Assembly: GCA_035628915.1 (NCBI GenBank)
Contig: DASPIW010000012.1
Span: forward strand, 62,001 to 126,000
DNA: 64,000 nucleotides
Source: JARBUG01 sp035628915
GTDB taxonomy: Bacteria > Bacillota > Sulfobacillia > Symbiobacteriales > Symbiobacteriaceae
Direction of reading: 5' to 3'
Under the pieces are notes generated by a model that saw only the letters and a list, made by a program, of their open reading frames with translations, was not told the DNA's origin and made no database searches. A program made the position numbers and the translations under genes. Below, piece by piece: positions 43,288 through 53,024 of the stretch. Position 1 is the stretch's first letter; each line of letters starts with the position of its first letter.

Positions 43288-44790
43288 CTATTGCCCGAGT
43301 TGGAATCTCGCCATCGCTTCTCGCAGCCGGGCGGACGTCGCCGTCACTTGCGAGGCGCACGCCACCGTATCAGCCACCGAGCTGGAGACCTGCTCCGAGG
43401 CCGCAGCGAGGGCCATGGACGAGTCGCTGTTGGAGCGGGCGCCCTGCTCCACGGTGCCAATGAGTTCCTCGACGCTCCGGGCGCTGCCCAGCATCTGGGC
43501 GGCGGTGGCCGCGTTCTCCTCTGCGATGGCAGTAAGGCGATGGGTCGCCTCCACTACCTGCGCCCCGGCTGCAGAGATCTCTTCGGCCGCCGCAGAGATC
43601 GATTCCACCTGCCGCTGCGTCTCCTCCACGGCCTGCAAAATGTGGCTCAGCGAGGTGCCGGCATCCCGGGCCAGTTCGGTCCCCGAGAAGACCTCATGGG
43701 TACCGGCTTCCATGGTGGACACCACTTGTCCCGCTTCATCCCTGAGGGTACCCACCCGGTCGGCGATGTCGCTGGCAGCCCGGCGCGACCGTTCGGCCAG
43801 GCGCCGCACCTCACCTGCCACCACCGCAAACCCCTTGCCGTGCTCGCCCACCCGTGCGGCTTCGATCGCTGCGTTCAGGGCGAGCAAGTCTGTCTGCTCG
43901 GCGATTTCGGAGATTAGCTGAAGAATCTCGTCGACCTGGCCCAGGCTGGCACTGAGGTGCTCAACCCGACCCGCAGCGGCCACAACGGTATCCCGCACCC
44001 GGTCCATGCCGGCGACCACGGCCTCAACGGCCCGGCCGCCCGCATCGGCGGCAGAGCGGGTGTTGGTGGCGGCATCGGCAACCACTTCGGCCCCGCCTGC
44101 CACCTGATCAATCGCGCTGGCCACCTGCTGAACCACCTGGGCAACCTGCTCTACTTCTTTGGCCTGGGAGGTCGCCGTATGGGCGACCTGCTCGGCGGCG
44201 ACCCGGAGTTCCTCGGTTGCCCTGGACCCGCTGGCAGCCTGAAGGCTCTGGTCGGCGGCAATCCGGCGGACCTGGTCGATCTGGCTGGTCGAAGTCCTGG
44301 CGGCAGATGCCGTCTGACCTGCCACCGTCTGCAGCCTGCTCCCCGCACCGTCCAGTTCGCCAGCGGTAGCGGCGACATTTTGGACCATGGTCCTGAGGGA
44401 CGCTGACATGGTGTTCAGACTCTGCGTAATCTGTCCCACTTCATCCCGGCTGTAAACGGGCACCGGCCCGTGGGACAGGTCACCCCTGGCGATTAGCTCC
44501 ATGGCATGGCGCAGCTCCCGCAGCGGTTTCACGACTAACCGCGCGAAGAGGATGGCGGCGCCCATGCAGACAAGCAGCAGAGGCAAGGTAACAATCGCCA
44601 CATTCCTGAACATCTCCTGGAAGATCAGGTTCAGCTGCTGTTCGGTTACGCCGCCCTTAAGGGCGCCGGCATGCAGGCTGATCCAGATCACGACGCCCGC
44701 GAGGCCAAGCGGTGCAAACGCCCAAGTAACCAGTGTGGCAATTGTACGGGGGACAAAGTTCCATTGGAGTGGATTAAGCAGCAGCCTCAT
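43288..44790 (-). CDS. Methyl-accepting chemotaxis protein
   Basis: The 500-residue protein has two membrane helices (about 17-40 and 65-85) with only some 25 residues between them, so there is almost no outside sensor domain. A HAMP domain follows (VVKPLRELRHAMELIARGDL), then a long coiled-coil signalling domain with the conserved tip EIAEQTDLLALNAAIEAAR and GKGFAVVAGEVRRLAERS near 315-345. It should signal to CheA/CheW from cytoplasmic or membrane cues. ATG with GGGGGAGG upstream; its own terminator follows. Confidence 0.93.
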   Translation of the reverse strand: MRLLLNPLQWNFVPRTIATLVTWAFAPLGLAGVVIWISLHAGALKGGVTEQQLNLIFQEMFRNVAIVTLPLLLVCMGAAILFARLVVKPLRELRHAMELIARGDLSHGPVPVYSRDEVGQITQSLNTMSASLRTMVQNVAATAGELDGAGSRLQTVAGQTASAARTSTSQIDQVRRIAADQSLQAASGSRATEELRVAAEQVAHTATSQAKEVEQVAQVVQQVASAIDQVAGGAEVVADAATNTRSAADAGGRAVEAVVAGMDRVRDTVVAAAGRVEHLSASLGQVDEILQLISEIAEQTDLLALNAAIEAARVGEHGKGFAVVAGEVRRLAERSRRAASDIADRVGTLRDEAGQVVSTMEAGTHEVFSGTELARDAGTSLSHILQAVEETQRQVESISAAAEEISAAGAQVVEATHRLTAIAEENAATAAQMLGSARSVEELIGTVEQGARSNSDSSMALAAASEQVSSSVADTVACASQVTATSARLREAMARFQLGQ

Positions 44791-44908
44791 TCTGGTTGGG
44801 CCTCCCCCGCAAATCCGTGAGTAACCTCATTAAATCACAATGCCTCCCACAATGGGAGTCTATTTGGTGTTATTAAATTACTCGTCCTGGAGCTTTAGGT
44901 TATCTACG

Positions 44909-45634
44909 TCACTTCCGGGTAACGGAGAGCACCCAGGGGAGCAACTGGTCGCGCCCTAACCCTTCTTCTGCCGAATAGACCAGTAGCGCCTCTTCCCCAG
45001 GCGACGCCGATCCGGCCGGGTTGGGTGCCACAATGGCCTTCATGCCCAGGTCCTGCGCAATGACGCGCAGGTTCGCCGGCCGCTCATTGCGTGACAGCTT
45101 GTCCGCCTTTGTCGCAATGCAGAGGCGCACTTTGCCGTAATGGCGCAGCCAGCTCCACATGGCAATATCGTCCTTGCTGGGCGGGTGGCGCAGGTCGACA
45201 ATCTGCAGGACCGCCTTCAGGTTTTCACGGGTCAGCAGGTAATGCTCAATCAACTTGCGCCAGGACTGCTTTTGACTCTCGGAGACGCGGGCGTAGCCGT
45301 ACCCCGGCATATCCACAAAGTAGAAAGCCCCGGTGGCAACAGCCGCATCGCGTGCGCTGCCGCGCAGGCTGAACCGTTCTTCACCTTCCGCGGGGGGCAA
45401 GTGGGGGTCGCCGAAGTTCGGCTTTCCTTCAGGCCAAATGCGATAAAAGTTGAGCGTCTGCGTGCGCCCGGGCGTGTTCGATGTCCGGGCAAGCTTGGGT
45501 GACCGGAGCAGGCTGTTGAGCAGCGATGATTTGCCGACGTTTGACCGCCCCACCAATCCGATTTCCGGCAGGTTATCAGTCGGGAACTGTCTAGCCGCCG
45601 CTGCGCTCAGGACAAATTCTGAGAAGATGGCCAC
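44909..45634 (-). CDS. engB: Ribosome biogenesis GTPase EngB/YsxC
   Basis: From GTG 45634 the protein has 241 residues. The GTPase motifs are present: G1 GRSNVGKSSLLN near 28, G2 region NTPGRTQTLNFY near 53, G3 VDMPGYGYARVSESQKQSW near 107, and G4 TKADKLSRNE near 174. EngB acts in 50S subunit assembly. Between TLNFY and FYFVDMPGYG there are about 35 extra residues (charged, proline-rich) where most homologues have only a few. GAGGAG precedes the GTG. It follows lonA, as in Bacillus. Confidence 0.93.
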   Translation of the reverse strand: MAIFSEFVLSAAAARQFPTDNLPEIGLVGRSNVGKSSLLNSLLRSPKLARTSNTPGRTQTLNFYRIWPEGKPNFGDPHLPPAEGEERFSLRGSARDAAVATGAFYFVDMPGYGYARVSESQKQSWRKLIEHYLLTRENLKAVLQIVDLRHPPSKDDIAMWSWLRHYGKVRLCIATKADKLSRNERPANLRVIAQDLGMKAIVAPNPAGSASPGEEALLVYSAEEGLGRDQLLPWVLSVTRK

Positions 45635-45715
45635 GGGATACACTCCTCGTAAGCAACTCGCGGGCAGGTGCGCGGAAGGGCACTTGCCGCTCCCGCGCAC
45701 CCGTAAGGGCTTTCG

Positions 45716-48130
45716 TTACACCACCGGCGGATTACCCTGAACCTGGTTTACGTTGTCCGGCAGGGCTTCGGGCGGAGGAACCACCTGCTCTTCCTCAACC
45801 GGCGCTTCACCAAGGGCGAGTTTGAGGACTTCATCCATATGCTCGACGAGATGGATGTCCAACTTCTTGCGAATGTTGCCCGGAATATCTTCCAGGTCCT
45901 TCTCGTTCTCCTTGGGCAGAAGAATGTCGGTAATGCCGGCCCGGTGGGCGGCCAACAACTTCTCCTTCACCCCGCCGATGGGCAGCACCCGGCCCCGGAG
46001 GGTAATTTCGCCGGTCATGGCCACGCTGGCTTTGACCGGGCGCCCCGTCAGAGCGGAGACCACGGCAGTTGCCATAGTAATGCCCGCCGAAGGGCCCTCT
46101 TTCGGAACAGCGCCTTCCGGCACGTGAATGTGAATGTCGTACTTGGTGTGGAAATCTTCCGCGATGCCCAGTTCCTTGGCCCGGGAGCGAATGTACGAGA
46201 ACCCGGCCTGGGCCGACTCCCGCATGACCTCACCCAGTTTGCCGGTCAGCAGCAGGTTCCCCTTGCCCTTCAGGACTGTCACTTCGATCGGCATTACGTC
46301 GCCGCCCAGTTCCGTGTATACCATGCCGGTGGCAACGCCTGCTTCATCCTGCTTGGCCTTCTTGCCCCAGGCAAAACGCGGGGCGCCCAGGTAATTGTGC
46401 AGGTTCTGGGTGGTCACCCGGACGGCAGTGGCATCGCCGCGGGCGATCTCACGGGCGGCTTTGCGGCAGACGTTGGCGATCTGGCGCTCCAGGTTGCGGA
46501 CGCCGGCCTCGCGGGTGTACTCCCGCACAATGCTGCGCAGCACGTTTTCGGAGACCTCCAGGGTCTCTTCCGTCAGGCCGTGATCTTTGCGTTGCTTGGG
46601 CATGAGATGCCGCTTGGCGATTTCGACCTTCTCATCTTCGGTGTAGCCGGAGATGTTGATCAGTTCCATGCGATCAAGGAGCGGCCGGGGAATGTTCCAG
46701 ACCACGTTGGCCGTGGTGATGAACAGCACGTTGGAGAGGTCAAACGGGCTCTCGATGTAATGGTCGGAGAAGGAGCTGTTCTGTTCGGGGTCCAGCACTT
46801 CCAACAGTGCCGAGGCCGGGTCGCCCCGGAAGTCGGACGACATTTTGTCGATTTCGTCCAGCAGGAAGACGCAGTTCTTGGTACCCGCCTGCCGCATGCC
46901 CTGAATGATCCGACCGGGCATGGCGCCCACATAAGTGCGGCGGTGCCCGCGAATTTCGGCTTCGTCACGGACGCCGCCCAAGGAGATCCGGACGAACTTG
47001 CGCCCGAGGGCGTTGGCGACGGACTTGGCCAGCGAAGTCTTGCCGACTCCGGGCGGTCCACCCAGGCATAGGATGGGACCCTTCATCTTGGCGACCAGCT
47101 TGCGCACGGCCAGGTACTCCAAAATGCGGTCCTTCGGCTTTTTCAGACCGTAATGCTCGTTCTCCAGGATCTCTTCGGCCTTCTTCAGGTCGATTTGATC
47201 ATCGCTCATTTTGGCCCAGGGCAAGTTGGTGACCCACTCGAGGTAGTTGCGCACGACCACGGCTTCGGCGGCCATGGGGGGCATCTTCTCGAGCCTGTCC
47301 ACTTCACGCAGGGCCTTCTCCTTCACTTCGTCGGGGAGGCCGGCCTCTTCAATTTTGGAGCGGAACTCCTCGGCTTCCGTGCCTTTTTCGTCCCGCTCGC
47401 CGAGTTCCTTTTGAATGGCCTTGATCTGCTCACGCAGGTAGTACTCCCGCTGCGTTTTCTCCATTTGCTTGCGGACGCGGACGTTGATTTTCCGCTCCAG
47501 CTCCAGCACTTCCATCTCGCTGGTGAGAATGTCGCTCACCCGTTCAAGCCGCTTGACCATGTCAAAGATCTCAAGCACGGACTGCTTATCTTCGATCTTT
47601 AGCGTCGTGAGGTGCGCGATGATGGTGTCCGCCAGGCGGCCGGGCTCGTCCAGCTGCACCACGGTAACCAGCTGCTCGGGGGGGACTTTCTTGGACGCCT
47701 TGATATACCGCTCGTATTGATTGACCACCATGCGCATGAGCGCTTCAATCTCGGCGTTCTTGGACTGATCGTCCTCGTACTCTTCAACAGCCACCCGGAA
47801 GTACGGATCTTCCGTGGCGTAGTGGTCAATGCGGGCACGGGAGAGGCCTTCAAACACTACCTTGATCGTCCCGCCCGGCACCTTCACTACCTGTTTAATC
47901 TCTACGATGGTACCAACGCTGTAAATGTCACCTGTTCCGGGATCGTCGACCTTGGTGTCCTTCTGCATCGCCAGGACCATCCGACGGTCTTCCAGCATCG
48001 CCTGGTCAACCGCCTTGATCGACTTCTCCCGGCCTACCTCCAGGGGGACGATCATCGTCGGGAACACAATCTGACCCCGAAGAGGCAGCAGGGGGAGCTC
48101 AGGGAGCTTGCCCTTTCTGTCGTTGGCCAT
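45716..48130 (-). CDS. lonA: ATP-dependent protease La (LonA)
   Basis: From ATG 48130 the protein has 804 residues. In order: the N-terminal substrate domain (LPLLPLRGQIVFPTMIVPL), coiled-coil, AAA+ module with Walker A GGPPGVGKTSLAKS near 353 and Walker B VFLLDEIDKM near 418, and the C-terminal Ser-Lys protease with GPSAG (Ser about 681) and GGVKEK (Lys about 722). It degrades misfolded and regulatory proteins. GGAGGTGA precedes the ATG. Upstream, an extended -10 (TGCTAGAAT, 48164-48172 on the minus strand) may be its promoter. Confidence 0.96.
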   Translation of the reverse strand: MANDRKGKLPELPLLPLRGQIVFPTMIVPLEVGREKSIKAVDQAMLEDRRMVLAMQKDTKVDDPGTGDIYSVGTIVEIKQVVKVPGGTIKVVFEGLSRARIDHYATEDPYFRVAVEEYEDDQSKNAEIEALMRMVVNQYERYIKASKKVPPEQLVTVVQLDEPGRLADTIIAHLTTLKIEDKQSVLEIFDMVKRLERVSDILTSEMEVLELERKINVRVRKQMEKTQREYYLREQIKAIQKELGERDEKGTEAEEFRSKIEEAGLPDEVKEKALREVDRLEKMPPMAAEAVVVRNYLEWVTNLPWAKMSDDQIDLKKAEEILENEHYGLKKPKDRILEYLAVRKLVAKMKGPILCLGGPPGVGKTSLAKSVANALGRKFVRISLGGVRDEAEIRGHRRTYVGAMPGRIIQGMRQAGTKNCVFLLDEIDKMSSDFRGDPASALLEVLDPEQNSSFSDHYIESPFDLSNVLFITTANVVWNIPRPLLDRMELINISGYTEDEKVEIAKRHLMPKQRKDHGLTEETLEVSENVLRSIVREYTREAGVRNLERQIANVCRKAAREIARGDATAVRVTTQNLHNYLGAPRFAWGKKAKQDEAGVATGMVYTELGGDVMPIEVTVLKGKGNLLLTGKLGEVMRESAQAGFSYIRSRAKELGIAEDFHTKYDIHIHVPEGAVPKEGPSAGITMATAVVSALTGRPVKASVAMTGEITLRGRVLPIGGVKEKLLAAHRAGITDILLPKENEKDLEDIPGNIRKKLDIHLVEHMDEVLKLALGEAPVEEEQVVPPPEALPDNVNQVQGNPPVV

Positions 48131-48269
48131 CGGCGTCACCTCCTGGTTACTGCCTTGATTTAGATTCTAGCACAAGTGTGTGTTCTTAAGACGTGCCTTT
48201 CCCTTCACCAGGTTCGCACCATGCCCGTCTCATTTTTTCCATGCAGACACGGCTCTAGCGTGCGTCAAG

Positions 48270-48297
48270 CCGTCCTGCCATATGCAGCGGGACGGCC
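48270..48297 (-). terminator. Hairpin terminator after lonB
   Basis: Stem GCCGTCCTGC/GCGGGACGGC (one mismatch) lies 14 bases past the lonB stop; the following TTGACGC is a weak T-run. Confidence 0.6.
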
Positions 48298-48310
48298 TGA
48301 CCTCCGCGGC

Positions 48311-50047
48311 TCAGTGCTTCAGTCCGGAAACGCTTACGGCGGGCTGCGGCAGGGCCGGGATATCGATCAGAACGGTCGGCCGGTCGGGTTCTTCGGCGGG
48401 CGCCGCCGTGACGATAACAGGCACGGTCTCCTCGACAGTCAGGGCCAGGTCAAAGACCTGCTCCAGCCGTTCCACGGGGATTACCTTGACACCGGGCACC
48501 TCCCGGAAGCACTCCTGCCAGTTCTCCTGCGGAATCAGCACCCGAGTGCAGCCGGCCTGCCGGGCGGCCGCGACTTTGGCCACCACGCCGCCCACCGGCT
48601 TGACGGCGCCGCGAATGGAGATCTCGCCCGTCATGGCCAGCCGGTTGTCAACCGGCTTACCCTTGAAAGCGCTGTAAATCGCCGTAGCGATCGTCACGCC
48701 CGCACTGGGGCCGTCGACGGGAATGCCGCCGGGGAAGTTGACGTGAATGTCAAAGTCGCGGGCATCACAGTCCAGGAACTGCTTTAAGACGGTCAGGACA
48801 TTCTCCACGGAGCCTTTTGCCATCGACTTGCGCCGCATGGTCCGCCCGGGGCTACCCATCTCCTCCTCCTCCACGACGCCGGTGACGACTACCGTGCCGC
48901 GCCCCGCCTCTTTCGCCGGGCGCACATCCACTTCCAGCTCCAGCAGCATGCCCATGTTCGGCCCGGTGACGGCCAGCCCGTTCGCAAAGCCCACCAGCGG
49001 CCGGTCGGGAATGCGCCGGTCGGGCCGGGGCTGCAGCTGCCCGCTGTTAACCACCCATTCGATCTCTTCGGTCGGGATCGTATCCTTGCCGGTGCCGATC
49101 ATGACGCCGGCCGCAATCTGCACGATATTGACGGCCTCACGGCCGTTGGTGGCATATCGTTTTACGACGTCAAGGGCGCCGGGCGACAGCTTGAAGTTGA
49201 TCTTGGCGGCGGCCCGCTCCGCCACCCGGGCGACTTCATCGGGCAGCAGGGGCCGGAAGAAGACTTCCATGCAGCGGGACCGGATCGCCGGGGGAATCTC
49301 ATGCGGCAGGCGGGTGGTCGCCCCGATCAGTCGAAAGTCGGCCGGCAGTCCGTTCTCAAAAATGTCCCGGATGTGGGTGGGAACGTTGGGGTCTTCGATG
49401 CTGTAGTAGGCGCTTTCCAGAAAGACTTTCCGGTCTTCCAGCACCTTGAGCAGCTTGTTCATTTGAATGGGGTGCAGCTCGCCGATCTCGTCAAGAAAGA
49501 GCACGCCGCCATGCGCCTTGGTGACGGCGCCCGGCTTGGGCTGCGGTACACCGGCGATGCCCAACGGGCCGGCGCCCTGATAAATCGGGTCGTGGACGGA
49601 ACCGATGAGCGGGTCGGCGATCCCCCGCTCGTCAAAGCGAGCAGTGGTTGAGTCCATCTCAATGAACTTCGCCTCCCCTTTGAACGGGGATGTTGGATTG
49701 CGCTTGGCCTCCTCCAGCACCAGCCGGGCAGCAGCCGTTTTGCCCACCCCGGGCGGACCGTAAATCAGCACGTGCTGCGGGTTCGGCCCGCAGAGGGCAG
49801 CCCGCAGCGCCTTTAGCCCTTCCTGCTGACCGACGATCTCATCGAAGCTGGCGGGGCGAACCCGTTCGGCCAGAGGCTCCGTCAGGCTGACCGCGCGCAT
49901 GCGCCGAAGTTTATCCATCTCCTTGCGGGACTCTTTTTCCACAGCGACCTTGTTGCCTTGCTGACTCTTGAGCAGGTTCCAGAAGTAGATACCCATGACG
50001 ATCGCGAAGAACACCTGGATGATCGTGAGGATACCGCCCAGTGACAT
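48311..50047 (-). CDS. lonB: ATP-dependent protease LonB (Bacillus type)
   Basis: The 578-residue protein has an N-terminal membrane helix (3-24, GGILTIIQVFFAIVMGIYF), AAA+ module with Walker A YGPPGVGKTAAARL near 95 and GVLFLDEIGELHPIQMNKLL near 180, and a Lon-type protease domain with GPSAG (Ser about 448) and GGVVAK (Lys about 491). LonB of Bacillus is membrane-associated and active in the forespore, so this supports a sporulating Firmicute ancestry. It lacks the LonA N-terminal domain. ATG start; lonA follows downstream as a separate unit. Confidence 0.95.
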   Translation of the reverse strand: MSLGGILTIIQVFFAIVMGIYFWNLLKSQQGNKVAVEKESRKEMDKLRRMRAVSLTEPLAERVRPASFDEIVGQQEGLKALRAALCGPNPQHVLIYGPPGVGKTAAARLVLEEAKRNPTSPFKGEAKFIEMDSTTARFDERGIADPLIGSVHDPIYQGAGPLGIAGVPQPKPGAVTKAHGGVLFLDEIGELHPIQMNKLLKVLEDRKVFLESAYYSIEDPNVPTHIRDIFENGLPADFRLIGATTRLPHEIPPAIRSRCMEVFFRPLLPDEVARVAERAAAKINFKLSPGALDVVKRYATNGREAVNIVQIAAGVMIGTGKDTIPTEEIEWVVNSGQLQPRPDRRIPDRPLVGFANGLAVTGPNMGMLLELEVDVRPAKEAGRGTVVVTGVVEEEEMGSPGRTMRRKSMAKGSVENVLTVLKQFLDCDARDFDIHVNFPGGIPVDGPSAGVTIATAIYSAFKGKPVDNRLAMTGEISIRGAVKPVGGVVAKVAAARQAGCTRVLIPQENWQECFREVPGVKVIPVERLEQVFDLALTVEETVPVIVTAAPAEEPDRPTVLIDIPALPQPAVSVSGLKH

Positions 50048-50268
50048 GACCTGGTTCCTCCTCCCGCGCGAGCGGCCCGAGTCCGGCTCGTTTCCTGTCC
50101 TGTGCGATTTAGTATCCCACGTGACAGAATGAAAGACGCTGCGCTGTTCCGACCAAGATAAGGTTCCATTGCCCTAAACAGCCCGGTTATCTTCCCTTGG
50201 CAAGTCGGCCATGATACGATTGATTATTGCACGAGACGTCTCACAGCGTATGCAGAGGTGGAACCAGC

Positions 50269-50910
50269 ATGAAGCGTGAAACCGGCGGTCGGGCCCGTTA
50301 TGAAGAGATCGCCTTTGATCTGGCCAAACGCATTGTCCAGGGAGAGTTGCCGGAAGGGACACGAGTTTTGGGACGGTCCAGCCTGGCCGGCACCTATCAG
50401 GTGTCGCCCGAGACGATTCGCCGGGCCGTGGCCATCCTGCACGAGCGCTCCATCGTGCAGTCGGTGGCCGGCAGCGGTATTCGCGTACTATCCCGCATGG
50501 CCGCGTCCGAATACCTGAACTCTCAGCGCGCCATGGCCAAGCTGGAGGAAGGGGCCCGGGAACTGTTTGATATGATGAAGGCCCGCCGGGAGATGGACGA
50601 AAGAATTGAAGCCCTATTGGAACGGGTGCTCAGCCAGGCCACCGGAGTTCTGGCGTCCCCGCACGTGGAAGAGTTTCCCGTCGCACCTGAAGCCTGGGTA
50701 GTGGGCCGCGCACTAAACGAAATCCGGCTGCGCAGCCGGACTGGCGCCACCGCCGTGGTCGTTACCCGGGGCGAAACGGAGACCTTTTCCCCGCCGGCGG
50801 ACTGGCGCCTGGAGGAAGGGGACGTCATTACGGTACTTGGCTCGGATGAAGCAAGGGCCAGGGCACGGGATCTCCTTTCCCGGGCCGCCCCCCCGGTCAA
50901 CGGAGACTAA
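50269..50910 (+). CDS. busR: BusR-type GntR/RCK_C transcriptional regulator
   Basis: The 213-residue protein has a GntR winged helix at about 8-72 (YEEIAFDLAKRIVQGELPEG, SPETIRRAVAILHERSIV). A helical coiled-coil segment spans about 80-125 (AKLEEGARELFDMMKARREM). The C-terminal RCK_C (TrkA_C) domain spans about 140-205 (LNEIRLRSRTGATAVVVTRGE, LEEGDVITVLGS). This order is that of BusR, which represses betaine-transporter genes when its RCK_C domain binds c-di-AMP. The gene converges with an OpuA-type operon. The start ATG 50269 has AGAGGTGG upstream. Ligand binding is inferred from the family. Confidence 0.85.
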   Translation: MKRETGGRARYEEIAFDLAKRIVQGELPEGTRVLGRSSLAGTYQVSPETIRRAVAILHERSIVQSVAGSGIRVLSRMAASEYLNSQRAMAKLEEGARELFDMMKARREMDERIEALLERVLSQATGVLASPHVEEFPVAPEAWVVGRALNEIRLRSRTGATAVVVTRGETETFSPPADWRLEEGDVITVLGSDEARARARDLLSRAAPPVNGD

Positions 50911-50920
50911 TGTAAGGGCA

Positions 50921-50952
50921 AGAGGCGCGAAGTCGATTGACTTTGCGCCTCT
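50921..50952. terminator. Terminator between busR and the betaine operon
   Basis: Stem AGAGGCGC/GCGCCTCT, extended by AAGTC/GACTT inside, 10 bases past the busR stop. It stands between convergent genes and can serve both. Confidence 0.8.
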
Positions 50953-50984
50953 CTGCTTTATGGGTGGAACGCCTCCGGACTCGG

Positions 50985-51839
50985 TCACTGACCGCGGGCA
51001 ACCCGGGGCTTGGCCAGCGACTGGGTCATCCGGTCGATGATAATCGCCATAATCACGATGCTGATGCCGCCGTTGAACCCCCGGCCCACTTCCAGGCGGG
51101 CGATGCCATTGAGCACCTCGCTGCCCAGACCGCCGGCGCCAATGTACGAGGCCACGACCACCATCGCGAGGGCCATCATGATCGTCTGATTGACCCCCGC
51201 CATAATGGTGGGCATCGCCAGCGGCAGCTGCACTTTCAGCAGCAACTGCCGTGGTGTGGACCCAAAGGCCTTGGCTGCCTCCACCACTTCCCACGGGACC
51301 TGGCGGATACCCAGATTCGTCAGCCGGATGGCCGGGGGAACTGCGTAAATGAACGTAGCAATGACCGCCGGTACCTTGCCCAAACCGAAGAACATCAGGG
51401 CCGGCACCAGGTAGACAAAGCTAGGCATCGTCTGCATCAAATCGAGCAAGGGGCGCATGAACTGCTCCATGCGGTCGCTGCGGGACATCGCGATGCCCAC
51501 GGGAATGGCCACTGCAACGGAGAGCAGCGTGCCGGCGATTACCAGCGCGAGCGTCTTCATGGCGTGTTCCCACAGACCCAGCGAACCCACGAACAAGAGC
51601 CCGACAGCGGCGGCGGCAGCCAGCCGTATGCCGGCGGTTCGCCAGGCGAGGGCGGCTACCGCCATCAAGATCAGAAACCAGGGTGTAGCCAGCAGCCCTT
51701 TCTCAAGCTGAACAAGCAGAGCCAGGAGGGTTGAACCGATCAAGTCGAACGCCGGTTCACCCTTGATCGTCAGCCAGTTCACGATGGCGTCGATCCATTC
51801 AGCAAGTGGGATGTGGACGATATCGGGGAATTGCCACAT
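50985..51839 (-). CDS. opuAB: Glycine betaine/proline ABC transporter permease (OpuAB-type)
   Basis: The 284-residue protein has about seven membrane helices and the family segment LALVIAGTLLSVAVAIPVGI, then LMQTMPSFVYLVPALMFFG, and the EAA-loop VVEAAKAFGSTPRQLLLKVQLP, where it contacts the ATPase. It forms the channel for uptake of glycine betaine or related osmolytes. It is the last gene of the three-gene operon ATPase, binding protein, permease. ATG start; AAGGGAGG lies about 12 bases upstream. Confidence 0.93.
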   Translation of the reverse strand: MWQFPDIVHIPLAEWIDAIVNWLTIKGEPAFDLIGSTLLALLVQLEKGLLATPWFLILMAVAALAWRTAGIRLAAAAAVGLLFVGSLGLWEHAMKTLALVIAGTLLSVAVAIPVGIAMSRSDRMEQFMRPLLDLMQTMPSFVYLVPALMFFGLGKVPAVIATFIYAVPPAIRLTNLGIRQVPWEVVEAAKAFGSTPRQLLLKVQLPLAMPTIMAGVNQTIMMALAMVVVASYIGAGGLGSEVLNGIARLEVGRGFNGGISIVIMAIIIDRMTQSLAKPRVARGQ

Positions 51840-51863
51840 GTGAGTACGGCACCTCCCTTTGTC

Positions 51864-52985
51864 TTACAGCTTTACGCCAGCCTCCTGAAGGGCCTTGATG
51901 ACCTTCTCCTGGACATCGGCCGGGAGCCACGCCTTCCAGCGGTCAGGATAGTTCTCAAAGAACCACAGGGCGGCCTTATCAGCCTTCACCTTGTTTGACT
52001 CCATGTAGGCGGAGGCCTTGTTGAGCGGGTCAGTGCCGATATCCATCTTCTTCAGTACTTCAACCACTTCAGGGGCTCGCTTGGCCAGACTGGGAGCGAT
52101 CACCTTGGTAACGGCTTCGGTCTGGTAGCCGCAGCCGGCCACGGGCTTCACCTGGGAATAATCCGGCTTCTCGATCTTCACGAACTTCTGAATCTCAGCA
52201 TCGCACTCCTTGGAGTAGGGCGGCTCTTCCAGTTGAATCAGGTCATACGTGCCCACCAGCCAGGTCGGCTCCCAGTAGTAAGCCAGGAAGGGATCGCCCT
52301 TCTTGTACGCACCGGCAATTGCGGCGTCCAGAGCGGCCGAGGCACCAGGCTCCATCAGGTTGTAGTCATTGCCCAGGCCGTAGGCATGCAGTTTGATCTC
52401 GTTGACCTTGGCGCACTGCCAGCCGGTGATGCAGCTGATCAGGAGGCCCTTGTCAGGATTCTCGGGATCCTTGAGCAGGTGCTTATACTTCTTCAGATCC
52501 GCAATGGACTTCAGGTCCGGGGCCACGGGCTGAAGCCCCCGTCTAGTGTCGCCTTCCACCATATACCGGGGAACATACCACCCCTGGGAAGCCCGCTCGA
52601 AGGTGGTGCCCAGGTCGATGATCTTGTCGGTCTGGACGGCGTCGGTATACCAGTCGATAATGTTGGACCGCCACATCTCCATGGATAGGTCCACGTCACC
52701 CTTCACGAGGCTCTGCTGCATGATCGGAGTGGTCATCTCCACCGTCTCGGTGGGATACCCATACCCCTTCTCCAGGATGAACTGGGCAATGGCGTTGTTG
52801 ATCCAAAGGCTCTGCCACTGCACGTCGGCCAGCTTAATGACTTCCTTCTTGGCGGTACCGGTCGCGCCTCCCGAGTTTTCGCCACTGGAAGTGACCCCCT
52901 TATTGCCACCACAGCCGGCGATGACTGCCAATAGGAATAAGGCTGCTACCGCCACAAGGGCCCTGTACTTTCGCATAAAGCGCAT
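51864..52985 (-). CDS. opuAC: Glycine betaine/choline-type ABC substrate-binding lipoprotein
   Basis: From ATG 52985 the product has 373 residues, with a lipoprotein signal peptide ending AVIAGC and a Ser/Gly-rich linker. The mature part matches the OpuAC/ProX family: VIKLADVQWQSLWINNAIAQ, WRSNIIDWYTDAV, and repeated aromatic residues (YYWEPTW, GWYVPRYMV) likely to form the cation-binding cage. Cysteines near GCGYQ and ISCITGWQC are unusual for the family and could form disulfides. GGAGGTG lies upstream of the ATG. It sits between the ATPase and permease genes. Confidence 0.9.
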   Translation of the reverse strand: MRFMRKYRALVAVAALFLLAVIAGCGGNKGVTSSGENSGGATGTAKKEVIKLADVQWQSLWINNAIAQFILEKGYGYPTETVEMTTPIMQQSLVKGDVDLSMEMWRSNIIDWYTDAVQTDKIIDLGTTFERASQGWYVPRYMVEGDTRRGLQPVAPDLKSIADLKKYKHLLKDPENPDKGLLISCITGWQCAKVNEIKLHAYGLGNDYNLMEPGASAALDAAIAGAYKKGDPFLAYYWEPTWLVGTYDLIQLEEPPYSKECDAEIQKFVKIEKPDYSQVKPVAGCGYQTEAVTKVIAPSLAKRAPEVVEVLKKMDIGTDPLNKASAYMESNKVKADKAALWFFENYPDRWKAWLPADVQEKVIKALQEAGVKL

Positions 52986-53024
52986 CCGTTGCACCTCCGT
53001 AATCCATCTCGCAGTCGAGTGCCG

